A stretch of DNA of 64,000 nucleotides, taken from Actinomyces israelii DSM 43320. GTDB lineage: Bacteria > Actinomycetota > Actinomycetes > Actinomycetales > Actinomycetaceae. Position numbers and translations under genes: made by a program. The notes under the pieces were generated by a model. The model was not told the origin of the DNA. It searched no databases and saw only the letters and a program-made list of their open reading frames with translations. Shown here piece by piece: positions 52,527-60,766 of this stretch; position 1 is the first letter of the stretch; every line of letters starts with the position of its first letter. The DNA lies in NCBI RefSeq assembly GCF_000711965.1, contig NZ_JONS01000004.1:1-64000 (forward strand), read 5' to 3'.

Positions 52527-53475
52527 CCTCCGACCTCCTGTTCAGGTAGGCGATGTAGAGCCCGCTGACCGCCAGCAGGGCCAGAAGCAGGAGGACCGAC
52601 ATCGCCGAGCCCGCGCCGAAGTTCCAGGTGAGGAAGGAGGCGTTGTAGATGTGGAAGGAGATGAGGTCCCCGGCCGCCGGCTGGGAGGTGCCGAACAGGA
52701 CGTACGGGGTGTTGAAGTCGTTGAATGTCCACAGGAACATGTTGAGCAGCAGGACGAGGTTGACCGGGCGGAGCATCGGCAGGGTGATGGACCACCACTG
52801 GCGGAACCGCCGGGCGCCGTCCAGGGAGGCGGCCTCGTAGACGTCGTCCGGTATGGACTGCAGCCCCGCCATGAGCATGAGGAAGGCGAAGGGCCACCAC
52901 CGCCAGATGGCGACGACGACCAGGGCGACGAACGCGTTGCCGCCGATGAGCCAGAAGGCGCCCTCGTCGAGGATCCCCAGGTTGTCGACGAGAATGTGGT
53001 TGATGGCGCCGTTGTCCTTCTGGAACATGAAGTTCCACGCGATGACACCGGCGTACATCGGCAGGGCGTACGGGATGAGGAAGAGCGTGCGGACGACCGC
53101 CCTGCCCCGGAAGGGGCGCTGGAGGACGACGGCGGCGAGCATTCCCAGGCCCCAGGAGATCCCGACCACGAGCACGGTGAAGGCGCAGGTGACGAGGAGG
53201 GAGCTGCGGAATCCCTGGCCGGTCGAGCTCGACATGTCCAGGACCTTGCGGAAGTTGTCGAGGCCGGCGTTCGGGGCGGCGGCCCAGTTGCTGATGAAGA
53301 ACTTGGTCAGCTTCTTGAAGCTCATCCAGATGCCGGTGAGCATCGGGACGACGTGGATGAAGAGCTCGAAGATGACGGCCGGAAGGATGATGAGGTAGGG
53401 AAGGTACCAGCCCTGCTTGCGGGCCGGGCGGTCCCGGAGGCGCCCGGCCCGCGCGCCGGCAGCGCGCGTGCTCAT
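52519..53475 (-). CDS. Sugar ABC permease, MalF type (second importer)
   Basis: A 318-residue permease: basic N-terminus (RLRDRPARKQGW), a first membrane segment at about 23-45, and an EAA loop EAASLDGARRFRQWWSITLP. It starts 6 bases after the solute-binding protein stop. The substrate is not given by the sequence, but the GH5-like enzyme downstream suggests a beta-linked oligosaccharide. Confidence 0.87.
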   Translation of the reverse strand: MSTRAAGARAGRLRDRPARKQGWYLPYLIILPAVIFELFIHVVPMLTGIWMSFKKLTKFFISNWAAAPNAGLDNFRKVLDMSSSTGQGFRSSLLVTCAFTVLVVGISWGLGMLAAVVLQRPFRGRAVVRTLFLIPYALPMYAGVIAWNFMFQKDNGAINHILVDNLGILDEGAFWLIGGNAFVALVVVAIWRWWPFAFLMLMAGLQSIPDDVYEAASLDGARRFRQWWSITLPMLRPVNLVLLLNMFLWTFNDFNTPYVLFGTSQPAAGDLISFHIYNASFLTWNFGAGSAMSVLLLLALLAVSGLYIAYLNRRSEDA

Positions 53476-53481
53476 GACCGG

Positions 53482-54810
53482 TCAGCCGATGGCGGCGGAG
53501 ACGGAGTCCTGGGCGCTCTGAAGAGTGGCGCGGACGTCGTCGGCGGTCAGGACGGAGCCGGTCGCGATCTTCGCGAACATGTCGTTCATGGCCTGCCCGA
53601 CCGTCGACTCGAACTGGTCCTCCGCGGGCACGAGCGGCAGCGGCTTCGAGCGCTTCTCGTAGACCTCGGTGAAGGTCGTGATCTCCTCCTGGTCCTCGGT
53701 GAAAGTCGGGGCCTCGTCCTTGAGGACGGGCAGCGTCGTGAACGCGCTGCCGAGCGTGGCCTGCTGGGCGGGCTCGGTGAGGAACTTGACGAGCTGGAGC
53801 GCCCCGTCCCGGTTCTTCGTGCCGGCGAAGACCGAGATGTTGATGCCGGCGACATGGCTGGCGACGTCTGCGGCGGCGGCCTTGGGCGCCGGGTAGGGGA
53901 CGACGCCGAATGCGTCGGAGGTCATGCCGTTGGCGGCGATGGTCGTGTCGGCGTTGTTCTGGTTGATGATCATCGCCGCCTTCCCGTTGGCGAAGTCCGC
54001 GACGGAGTCCGTGCCGTTGTCGTACTGGGCGTTCGAGGTGTTGACCACCTTGTCGGTCTGCATGAGGTCCAGGTAGCGCAGGATGCCGTCGACGACGCCC
54101 TGCCCGGTGAAGGTCGGGCTCCCCTGGTCGTCGAAGAGGTCGCTGCCGTTCTGCGCGGCGTTGATGAAGGCGTAGTGGGCGTTCTCGGTGTAGCTGCCCG
54201 CGGCCAGGGACAGTCCGTAGACGCCGTTGGCGGCGCTGGTCAGCCTCTTGGCCGCCTCGACCATCTCCTCCCAGGTCCTGGGCGGCTCCAGCCCGGCGTC
54301 GGAGAACATCCTGCGGTTGTAGTAGAGGCCGTAGGCCAGGCCGTAGAGCGGCAGCGAGGTGGGCACGGTCTCGGCGGCCCCGCAGGTCTCGAGGGCGGTG
54401 GCGACGAACTTGTCGGCCCCGCCCACGGCGGTCATCGCCTCGTCGTCGAGCTCCAGGAACGCGCCCGTGGCCTGGAGCGAGACGGCCCAGGTGTTGCCAA
54501 TGTTGACCACGTCCGGGGCGTCGCCGGAGGTGACGGCCGTCTGGATGCGGGTCTGCAGGTCGTTCCAGCCGATGACCTCCAGGTTGACGGTGATGCCCGT
54601 GTCCTCGGTGAAGGTCTCCAGCAGCGGGGTGAGCGCCTCCTTGTCGGCGTCGATACTGGTGCCCTGGTTCGAGGCCCAGTACGTGAGCGTCTTCGAGTCT
54701 CCGCCGGACGACGACGATCCCGAGCAGCCGGAGGAGGCGGTGATGGCGGCAAGGGCGGCGGCCAGGCTCGACGCCTGGACGAAGCCGCGACGGGTGAGGG
54801 TGTGAACCAT
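53482..54810 (-). CDS. Sugar ABC solute-binding lipoprotein (second importer)
   Basis: A 442-residue extracellular binding protein: signal peptide (RRGFVQASSLAAALAAITAS) with lipobox-like SSGC, then YWASNQGTSIDADKEALTPL and family-1 binding-protein features. Twin Arg near the start (LTRRGFVQ) may make it a Tat substrate. GGAGGAAACC precedes ATG 54810. The 18-bp operator is 44 bases further upstream, so expression is most likely controlled by the adjacent LacI regulator. Confidence 0.87.
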   Translation of the reverse strand: MVHTLTRRGFVQASSLAAALAAITASSGCSGSSSSGGDSKTLTYWASNQGTSIDADKEALTPLLETFTEDTGITVNLEVIGWNDLQTRIQTAVTSGDAPDVVNIGNTWAVSLQATGAFLELDDEAMTAVGGADKFVATALETCGAAETVPTSLPLYGLAYGLYYNRRMFSDAGLEPPRTWEEMVEAAKRLTSAANGVYGLSLAAGSYTENAHYAFINAAQNGSDLFDDQGSPTFTGQGVVDGILRYLDLMQTDKVVNTSNAQYDNGTDSVADFANGKAAMIINQNNADTTIAANGMTSDAFGVVPYPAPKAAAADVASHVAGINISVFAGTKNRDGALQLVKFLTEPAQQATLGSAFTTLPVLKDEAPTFTEDQEEITTFTEVYEKRSKPLPLVPAEDQFESTVGQAMNDMFAKIATGSVLTADDVRATLQSAQDSVSAAIG

Positions 54811-54853
54811 GGTTTCCTCCTTGAAACCTAGGGGCCTTCGGCGATGGGTAGTC

Positions 54854-54871
54854 AACCGAAGCGCTTCGGTT
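54854..54871. promoter_or_regulatory. 18-bp perfect palindromic LacI operator
   Basis: AACCGAAGCGCTTCGGTT is fully self-complementary with the CG core centre (AAGCGCTT) typical of LacI/GalR operators. It lies 44 bases before the solute-binding protein gene and 41 bases from the 3' end of the LacI regulator gene. A second 10-bp palindrome, GCGATATCGC, follows at 54881-54890. Confidence 0.8.
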
Positions 54872-54911
54872 AGACGGTATGCGATATCGCCTGGCGAGTC
54901 AAGGGTCACGG

Positions 54912-55979
54912 CTATGAGTCGCCCGCGGGTGCGGGTGCGGCCCGCAGCGTTGACTGCCGGGCGATGAGCGGAGAGCCGGCATCGGTCCGCCCGAGGAGAC
55001 GGGAGTCCTCGCCGCCCGGCGAGTCCCCCGCGGACAGCAGGCTCAGGAGCATGGAGGCGCAGTCGGCCCCGTACCGCTCCGGGTGGCGGTCGAGCGCGGT
55101 GATGGTCGGCGTGCTGACCGCGCACAGGACCGAGTCGTCCCACGCCACAATGCGGCACTGGTCCGGCACGCTCACGCCGAGCGCCTCGAGCCTGCGCGCG
55201 GCCCCGACGGCGATGAGGTCGTTCGCGGCGATCATGGCGTCGGGTCGGCCTTCGCGGGAGGCGACGAGGGCCTGAGCGGCCCGCTCGCCGTGCTCGATCG
55301 TGTAGGTGCCGATCGCCGTCGTGTAGAGGATCCCCAGCTCCGAGCAGCGCTGCGCGACGCACTGGCGGCGGCGGAGCTCGTGGCGGTGCCTCTGCGGGCC
55401 GAGCGCGTGAAGGATGTGCCGGCACCCCTGGGAGTGAAGGTGGTCGACGACGGTGACCGCGTCCCTGGCGTCGTCGACCAGTACCGCGGGCGCGCCCGGG
55501 TGCATGGTCGGAGCCGTCCCGTGAATGACCGCGGGCAGGTCCAGCTCGCGCAGCAGCGGGACCCGGGGGTCCTCGACGGGCTCGTCGAGGAGGATGACGC
55601 CGTCGACGCGTCGCTCCGCGGCCCAGCGCCGGTAGATCGCGAGCTCCTCGTCGATGCCCGCGTCGATGAGCTTGATGGTGAGCTCGACGCTCGTGTCCTG
55701 CAGGACCGACTCGACTCCGGCGATGAACCGGAGGTAGTAGGGCTCGGTGCCGATTACGGAGAGCTCGTCGCGCACCACGATCCCGAGGGCCTCGGCGCGC
55801 GAGCGGGACAGGGCGCGCGCCGACAGGCTGGGGCGGTACCCGACCCGGGCGGCGTACGCGATGACGCGCCGCCGCGTCTTCTCGCTGACCCCCGGCCGGC
55901 CGTTGAGCGCGCAGGAGACTGAGGAGATCGAGAGGCGCAGCTCGCGGGCGAGGTCGGAGATGGTCGGCCGGGCGGGCAC
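54912..55979 (-). CDS. LacI family regulator of the second sugar importer
   Basis: A 355-residue repressor: helix-turn-helix TISDLARELRLSISSVSCAL at residues 6-25, hinge RPSLSARALSRSRAEALGIV, and a sugar-sensing domain with VLVDDARDAVTVVDHLHSQG and IAANDLIAVGAARRLE. It is transcribed in the same direction as the importer and lies just upstream of it. The AACCGAAGCGCTTCGGTT palindrome in the gap is the obvious target. The start is GTG 55979, two bases after the stop of a small open frame. Confidence 0.85.
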   Translation of the reverse strand: MPARPTISDLARELRLSISSVSCALNGRPGVSEKTRRRVIAYAARVGYRPSLSARALSRSRAEALGIVVRDELSVIGTEPYYLRFIAGVESVLQDTSVELTIKLIDAGIDEELAIYRRWAAERRVDGVILLDEPVEDPRVPLLRELDLPAVIHGTAPTMHPGAPAVLVDDARDAVTVVDHLHSQGCRHILHALGPQRHRHELRRRQCVAQRCSELGILYTTAIGTYTIEHGERAAQALVASREGRPDAMIAANDLIAVGAARRLEALGVSVPDQCRIVAWDDSVLCAVSTPTITALDRHPERYGADCASMLLSLLSAGDSPGGEDSRLLGRTDAGSPLIARQSTLRAAPAPAGDS

Positions 55980-55981
55980 GG

Positions 55982-56122
55982 TTACTTGCCGTTGAGCGAT
56001 GCGTCAATGGCGCAAGGCTCCGGATCGAAAGGGCCCGAGGCGCTCAGTCCGCCAATCATGGCGGGATCCGGGCTCGGCCGCAGTGGCTCCCAGACGACGG
56101 TCGTGACGACTGCTGCTGCCAT
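55982..56122 (-). CDS. Possible 46-aa protein upstream of the LacI gene
   Basis: A short frame starting MAAAVVTTVVWEPLRPSPDP and ending CAIDASLNGK, preceded by GGTGGAGGCGCGCAC (GGAGG at 9 bases from ATG). Its TAA lies two bases before the GTG of the LacI regulator, so it could be a leader peptide or a first gene of that transcript. No family is recognised. It could be a chance frame; confidence is low. Confidence 0.35.
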   Translation of the reverse strand: MAAAVVTTVVWEPLRPSPDPAMIGGLSASGPFDPEPCAIDASLNGK

Positions 56123-56530
56123 GTGCGCGCCTCCACCCGATCGATCCATCCTCATGATATCACCGATATCGCAACGGGACTGGCGAGCTCGATTCTCACG
56201 CCGGAACCGAGCCGGCTCAGGCCTCCCAGGGCGACGCGGTTGGCGGTGAGGTAGACCAGGTGGAAGCTGATCGGTGCTGCCAGTGCGCCCGACATCGGCA
56301 GGCGTCGTGCCCTCTCGTTCCCCAGGAGAGATGCCCAGGAGAGTTGCCCAGACCCGCTGCAGGAGGCCGGTGGGCGCGCTATGGTCAGCGCGCCGAGCAG
56401 CGCCCGGCCCAGGCTGGTCGCTCGATGTGCGGGGTTAATTATGGAGTCGCCTCACCCTCTTCGACGGACCGCCCTCCGGCGGCTCTCCGATAGCGCTGAC
56501 ATCCGCCCCGCATCCAGGGACACTACTGAC
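56123..56530. other. 408-bp gap, no clear gene; GATATC inverted repeat
   Basis: On the minus strand an open frame ends near 56153 with VYLTANRVALGGLSRLGSGV, which could be a C-terminal enzyme remnant, but it has no recognisable start. TGATATC-ACC-GATATCG (56155-56171) is an inverted repeat close to the LacI transcript start and might be a second operator. The remainder shows nothing else. Confidence 0.4.
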
Positions 56531-57157
56531 ATGAAGCACATTATCTGGGACATGGGCGGAACCCTCATCGACACCTACCCCGAGGTGGTGCGCACCCTGA
56601 GCCGGGCGGCCTACGGGGACACCGATCCCTCCCACCTGCGTGAGATCGGCGCCCTGACGCAGCACTCGATCGCGCACGCCATCGAGTCGCTCTCGGTTTC
56701 ACGTAAAGTGCCGCGCGCCGATCTGGAGCGCGCCTACGAGGAGCTCAAGACGCGGTGGCGCACCCGCCCCGCCCCGGTCATGGACGGCGCCCGCGAGCTC
56801 ATCGCACGGGTCTGGGAGAAGGGCGGCCTCAACCTCGTGGCCACCCACCGCGATCGCGCCAGCGCCACCATGCTCGTCACCGTCCTGGGGCTCGACCTCG
56901 ATGACATGGTCTGCGCCCCCGACGGGCCAGCGCGCAAGCCCAGCCCGGAGATGAATCTGCTGCTCGCCCGACGCCACGGCCTGGACCCGACCCAGGTGCT
57001 GTGCGTCGGCGACCGGCCCATCGACGCGGTCGCGGCCGCCAACGCGGGGATGAACGCCGCGCTCCTGGTCTCCCCCGGCACCGTGCTCACCCTACGGGAC
57101 GCGGTGGACGGCACGGCGGTGGTGGCCAGCCTGCGCGACCTCATCCCGTTCTTCTGA
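56531..57157 (+). CDS. HAD family hydrolase (phosphoglycolate-phosphatase-like)
   Basis: A 208-residue HAD phosphatase. Motif I is WDMGGTLIDT, with Gly where the second catalytic Asp usually stands (DxD becomes DMG). Motif II is Thr in VATHRDRAS, motif III Lys in ARKPSPEM, and motif IV CVGDRPIDAVAAANAG. The missing second Asp of motif I is known in some beta-phosphoglucomutase or dehalogenase relatives and raises doubt about phosphatase activity. It is monocistronic. Confidence 0.75.
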   Translation: MKHIIWDMGGTLIDTYPEVVRTLSRAAYGDTDPSHLREIGALTQHSIAHAIESLSVSRKVPRADLERAYEELKTRWRTRPAPVMDGARELIARVWEKGGLNLVATHRDRASATMLVTVLGLDLDDMVCAPDGPARKPSPEMNLLLARRHGLDPTQVLCVGDRPIDAVAAANAGMNAALLVSPGTVLTLRDAVDGTAVVASLRDLIPFF

Positions 57158-57434
57158 GAGGCTCAGTGCGGTCCACGTGCCGGCCGGTCTACTCGCCTTC
57201 CCCGGGGTGCTGGAGGACCGCCGTCGACTGGGCGACGGGCCGCTGCGCCGCCGGCACTGGATCGGCACTGGATCGGCCTGCTCGGCCCCGCGTGAGCCGC
57301 TTTGGGCCGCCCCGGCGGCGCGCACGGCGTCCAGGACGACCTGCGCCGCCATACGAACCGCCCACTTCCCCGCCAGCGCCGGGCCGGGCGCCCGTCAACC
57401 GGAGCCGGAGGCCAGTGAGCAATGCGCGCCAGTG

Positions 57435-58085
57435 TCAGGACACCTGCGCGCCTGGGCCGCTGAGGGCTCGCCCGGCAGGCAGCCCGCGCGCCAGCGCCAG
57501 GACACGGTCGGTGACCTCGCACTGGGTGCGTACCGAGGCGCGCCATGAGGGCACCTGCAGCGAGTGGTCGGCACCAGGGACATCCCAGACCTGCACGTCT
57601 GCCGCCACCGGGGTGAGGGCGGGGCCGCCGTCCCAGTGGGGGTCGTCCGTCCCGCCGACGACGAGGCCGGGGGCCGGGTACGTCTCAATGGCCCGCCTGA
57701 CCCGGACGTCGTCGAGCAGGGGCGTGAGCCACACCCCGGCCACCTCGTGACGGCCCGCCCACGGGGCCAGGCGGGTCCCCAGGGACTTGGCCACCAGGAG
57801 CAGGGGGAGGTCAGCCTGCTTCAGAGGCGCCCCGGCCAGCGTACAGGACAGGGCGGCCTCGGCGAGGGCCTCGAGCGCGGCGGAGTCAGTAGGCGGCGTG
57901 CCCCACTCCAGGACCGCCACCGCCCACCCGTCCTCCACGAGCGCGGTGGCCGGCCAGAACAGCAGCGGCATGGTGGCCGGGTAGCCCCGGCCCGGGACGA
58001 CCAGGCACAGACCCGCCGGCTCGTCGGGCACCGGGCCCGGCCAGCGGCGCAGGCGGACCCCGTCGGCAAGGCGGGCCGCCGTCAC
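57435..58085 (-). CDS. Alpha/beta hydrolase fold protein
   Basis: A 216-residue protein. The nucleophile elbow appears as LLLVAKSLGTRLA (Ser), with VPGRGYPATMPLLFWPATAL as the oxyanion side, GTDDPHWDGG carrying an Asp, and VPGADHSLQVPSW a His. No substrate can be named. GTG 58085 is preferred over the start at 58193 because the extra residues are Arg/Pro-rich low complexity. Upstream of it, 145 bases separate it from pfkA, transcribed in the same direction. Confidence 0.65.
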   Translation of the reverse strand: MTAARLADGVRLRRWPGPVPDEPAGLCLVVPGRGYPATMPLLFWPATALVEDGWAVAVLEWGTPPTDSAALEALAEAALSCTLAGAPLKQADLPLLLVAKSLGTRLAPWAGRHEVAGVWLTPLLDDVRVRRAIETYPAPGLVVGGTDDPHWDGGPALTPVAADVQVWDVPGADHSLQVPSWRASVRTQCEVTDRVLALARGLPAGRALSGPGAQVS

Positions 58086-58230
58086 CTGGGCCCGCCCGGG
58101 GGCCGGAGGACCTCGGGGCGGCCGCGGTCGGCGTCGGCCAGGACCGTGCCGCTCCCGGGCCCAGACGTGGCGCCCGTCGCGAACCGGGTGCACGTGGGGC
58201 GCCCTCGGGGTGCTCCCAGCCCGGGAGGCA

Positions 58231-59355
58231 TCAGTCGCCCAGGGCGGTGCCCACGGAGCGGGCTGCCCGGATCCACTCGTGGTCCTGCGGGACGAACTTG
58301 ATCCTCCCGGCGACGTCCTTCAGCGGGACCAGCTCCGTCCCGCGGCCGCGGTCGCCCACCATGACCCCGAACCTGCCGTCGGCGATCGCATTGGCGCCGG
58401 CCACTCCCAGGCGAGTGCCGAGCATCCGGTCGGCGGCGTTGGGGGTGCCACCGCGCTGGACGTAGCCCAGGATGGACACGCGCGCCTCCAGGCCCGTGGC
58501 CGCCTCGAGCTGCTCGGCCAGGGTGAAGGTGTTGGCGCGGTGCGAGGCCTCCAGGGTCCTGACGTTCCTCTTGGCCAGCGCCTTGAGGTCGGGGGAGGAC
58601 GCGTCCTTGATCAGCGCCTGCGCGTGCGCCAGCTCCTGGGCGTCCGCGCGGTTGAGCGCGCCCTCGGCGACCGCGACCACGGAGAAGGTCGAGCCGCGGG
58701 AGCGGCGGCGCTCGATCTTGCCCGCGATCGCCTCCACGTCGTAGGGGATCTCCGGCAGGAGGATGACGTCCGCTCCCCCGGCGATGCCCGCGCCCAGCGC
58801 CAGCCAGCCGGCACGGTGCCCCATGATCTCGGTGAGGATGATGCGGTGGTGGGAGTGCGCGGTGGAGTGAAGGCGGTCCACCGCCTCGGTGGCGATCTCC
58901 AGGGCCGTGGCGAAGCCGAAGGACGTGTCGGTCTCGACAATGTCGTTGTCAATGGTCTTGGGCAGGTGCAGGACGTTGAGACCGGCGTCCACGAGCCGTT
59001 TGGCGTTCTTGGCGGTCCCGCCGCCGCCCAGGCACACCAGGGCGTCCAGCTCGTCCTTGTCGTAGTTCTCCACGATGGTGGGGACCATGTCGCGGGCCTG
59101 GCCGTCCACGACCATGCGGTGGACCTTGTCCCGGCTCGTGCCCAGCATGGTGCCGCCGGTGGTCAGGATGCCGGACAGCGAGGCGCCGTCGAGCTCGGTG
59201 AAGCGGTTCTCCGCCAGGCCGCGCATGCCGTCGCGGAACCCGATGAGCCTCCAGCCGTGCTCCTGGATCGCCGCCTTTCCGAAGCCGCGGATCGCGGCGT
59301 TGAGTCCAGGGGCGTCTCCGCCGGCGGTCAGGATGCCGATGCGCTTGGTAGCCAT
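58231..59355 (-). CDS. pfkA: 6-phosphofructokinase with GGGGT and PKTIDND variants
   Basis: A 374-residue phosphofructokinase. Active-site motifs: GGDAPGLNA (12-20), [10 protein letters not shown] (109-118), PKTIDND (132-138), [12 protein letters not shown]. coli PfkA has GGDGS and PGTIDND at the two middle motifs. Here the catalytic-loop Asp is Gly and the Gly before TIDND is Lys. PKTIDND is typical of PPi-dependent and other non-allosteric PFKs, while the Gly-rich loop may be a separate clade. Phosphate donor (ATP or PPi) cannot be decided from this. ATG 59355 is the start. Confidence 0.88.
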   Translation of the reverse strand: MATKRIGILTAGGDAPGLNAAIRGFGKAAIQEHGWRLIGFRDGMRGLAENRFTELDGASLSGILTTGGTMLGTSRDKVHRMVVDGQARDMVPTIVENYDKDELDALVCLGGGGTAKNAKRLVDAGLNVLHLPKTIDNDIVETDTSFGFATALEIATEAVDRLHSTAHSHHRIILTEIMGHRAGWLALGAGIAGGADVILLPEIPYDVEAIAGKIERRRSRGSTFSVVAVAEGALNRADAQELAHAQALIKDASSPDLKALAKRNVRTLEASHRANTFTLAEQLEAATGLEARVSILGYVQRGGTPNAADRMLGTRLGVAGANAIADGRFGVMVGDRGRGTELVPLKDVAGRIKFVPQDHEWIRAARSVGTALGD

Positions 59356-59549
59356 GAGGACAGTATGCCGCCTGGAGGGGTGCGCGCGGCTGGCGGCACG
59401 GCACGCGCGTCCCGGTAGACTCCTGCCCCGGACGCTCTCAGCGCCGACACCCGCCCCGGGAATGTCAGGGCGCCGATCGGCGTTGAGCCCGGTGTGCCAC
59501 GGGCCCGGGCGCGCCCGGCACGAGTATCGAGCACGAGAGAGGCAACAGC

Positions 59550-59903
59550 ATGGCAGACCGCGCACTGCGGGGCATGACCATCGGCGCGAAGTCGATGGAG
59601 TCCGAGGAGGGCGTCGAGTTCGCCGAGCGGCAGATGATCAGCTACGAGTGCCCGCTCGCGCACGTCGTGGTCGTCCCCATGGCGCTGGAGGCCGAGGTCC
59701 CCCAGACCTGGGAGTGCCCGGAGTGCGGCCAGGTGGCCGCGCTGCGCGGCGAGGAGGAGCCCGAGCCCGACGAGCCCAAGAAGGCTCCCCGGACCCACTG
59801 GGACATGCTGCTCGAGCGCCGCGAGATCGACGACCTCAAGGTCCTCCTCGGCGAGCGGCTCGAGATGCTGCGCTCGGGCGAGATCTACCGCGAGCGCTTC
59901 TGA
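59550..59903 (+). CDS. rbpA: RNA polymerase-binding protein RbpA
   Basis: A 117-residue actinobacterial RbpA, which stabilises the housekeeping sigma factor and open complexes. Signature parts: [16 protein letters not shown] basic start ([16 protein letters not shown]), the zinc-like [14 protein letters not shown] with two Cys plus an earlier Cys ([10 protein letters not shown]), and the sigma-interaction domain [20 protein letters not shown]. It is a marker for Actinobacteria. It is convergent with the Ppm synthase gene, whose stop is 28 bases on. Confidence 0.92.
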   Translation: MADRALRGMTIGAKSMESEEGVEFAERQMISYECPLAHVVVVPMALEAEVPQTWECPECGQVAALRGEEEPEPDEPKKAPRTHWDMLLERREIDDLKVLLGERLEMLRSGEIYRERF

Positions 59904-59930
59904 TGCCGGTCGCGGCCGACCGGCTGCGCC

Positions 59931-60737
59931 TCAGCGCCGACGCCGGTTCGCCGGCCGCCGGCGCCTGCCCGCTCGCGCCCGGCCGATGCGGTCGCCCAGC
60001 CTCTGGGCCGCATCGGCCAGCTGTCCGCCCCGCTTGACCAGCCCCCACTTGGTCACCAGGCTCAGCTCCTCGGTGAAGATCCCGCCGGAGAGCTTGGAGT
60101 GGCCCGCCTCGCGCTCCAGGAAGGTGATCGGCATCTCGACGATGCGCCCTCCGATGTCGGCGACGAGCTTGGTCATATTGACCTGGAAGCCGTACCCGAG
60201 CGCCTCCACCTTGCCCAGGTCCAGGCGGCGCAGGACCGATGCCCGGTAGACGCGGAAGCCGGCCGTGGCGTCCCTGACCCGCAGGCCCAGCATGGCGTTG
60301 ATGTAGAGGTTGCCCCCGCGGGACAGGGCCACGCGCCTGGCGTCCCAGCCCCGGGTGGCGCCGCCGGAGACCCAGCGCGAGCCGATGACGAGGTCGGGCT
60401 CGTCGGCCATCTCCGCGCGCTGGATGAGCAGGGCGAGGTCCTCGGCGCGGTGGGAGCCGTCGGCGTCCATCTCGCAGATCAGCTCGTAGCCCGAGGCGAG
60501 CCCCCAGGAGAAGCTGGCCAGGTAGGCGGGCCCCAGGCCGCTCTTCTCCGTGCGGTGCAGGACGTGGATGCGGTCGTCGACCTGGGCCCGCGCATCGGCG
60601 AGCTTGCCCGTGCCGTCGGGGGAGCTGTCGTCGACCACCAGGATGTGCGCCTCGGGCACGGCCTCACGTACACGGTCGAGGGCCCCGGGCAGGGAGTCGA
60701 TCTCGTTGTAGGTGGGTATGACGACGAGGGCCTTCAC
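59931..60737 (-). CDS. Polyprenol monophosphomannose synthase (Ppm catalytic domain)
   Basis: A 268-residue GT2 glycosyltransferase. VVIPTYNEIDSLP and VVDDSSPDGTGKLAD bind the nucleotide sugar; ICEMDADGSHRAED carries the DxD-like catalytic centre. There is no membrane segment. It transfers mannose from GDP-mannose to polyprenol phosphate for lipoglycan and protein mannosylation. The GTG start has GGAGAAG. It lies 29 bases downstream of lnt. In mycobacteria the two activities are fused in one Ppm1 protein (from memory); here they are separate genes. Confidence 0.88.
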   Translation of the reverse strand: MKALVVIPTYNEIDSLPGALDRVREAVPEAHILVVDDSSPDGTGKLADARAQVDDRIHVLHRTEKSGLGPAYLASFSWGLASGYELICEMDADGSHRAEDLALLIQRAEMADEPDLVIGSRWVSGGATRGWDARRVALSRGGNLYINAMLGLRVRDATAGFRVYRASVLRRLDLGKVEALGYGFQVNMTKLVADIGGRIVEMPITFLEREAGHSKLSGGIFTEELSLVTKWGLVKRGGQLADAAQRLGDRIGRARAGRRRRPANRRRR

Positions 60738-60766
60738 AGTTCTTCTCCGATCCTGGTGGGCGGGTC

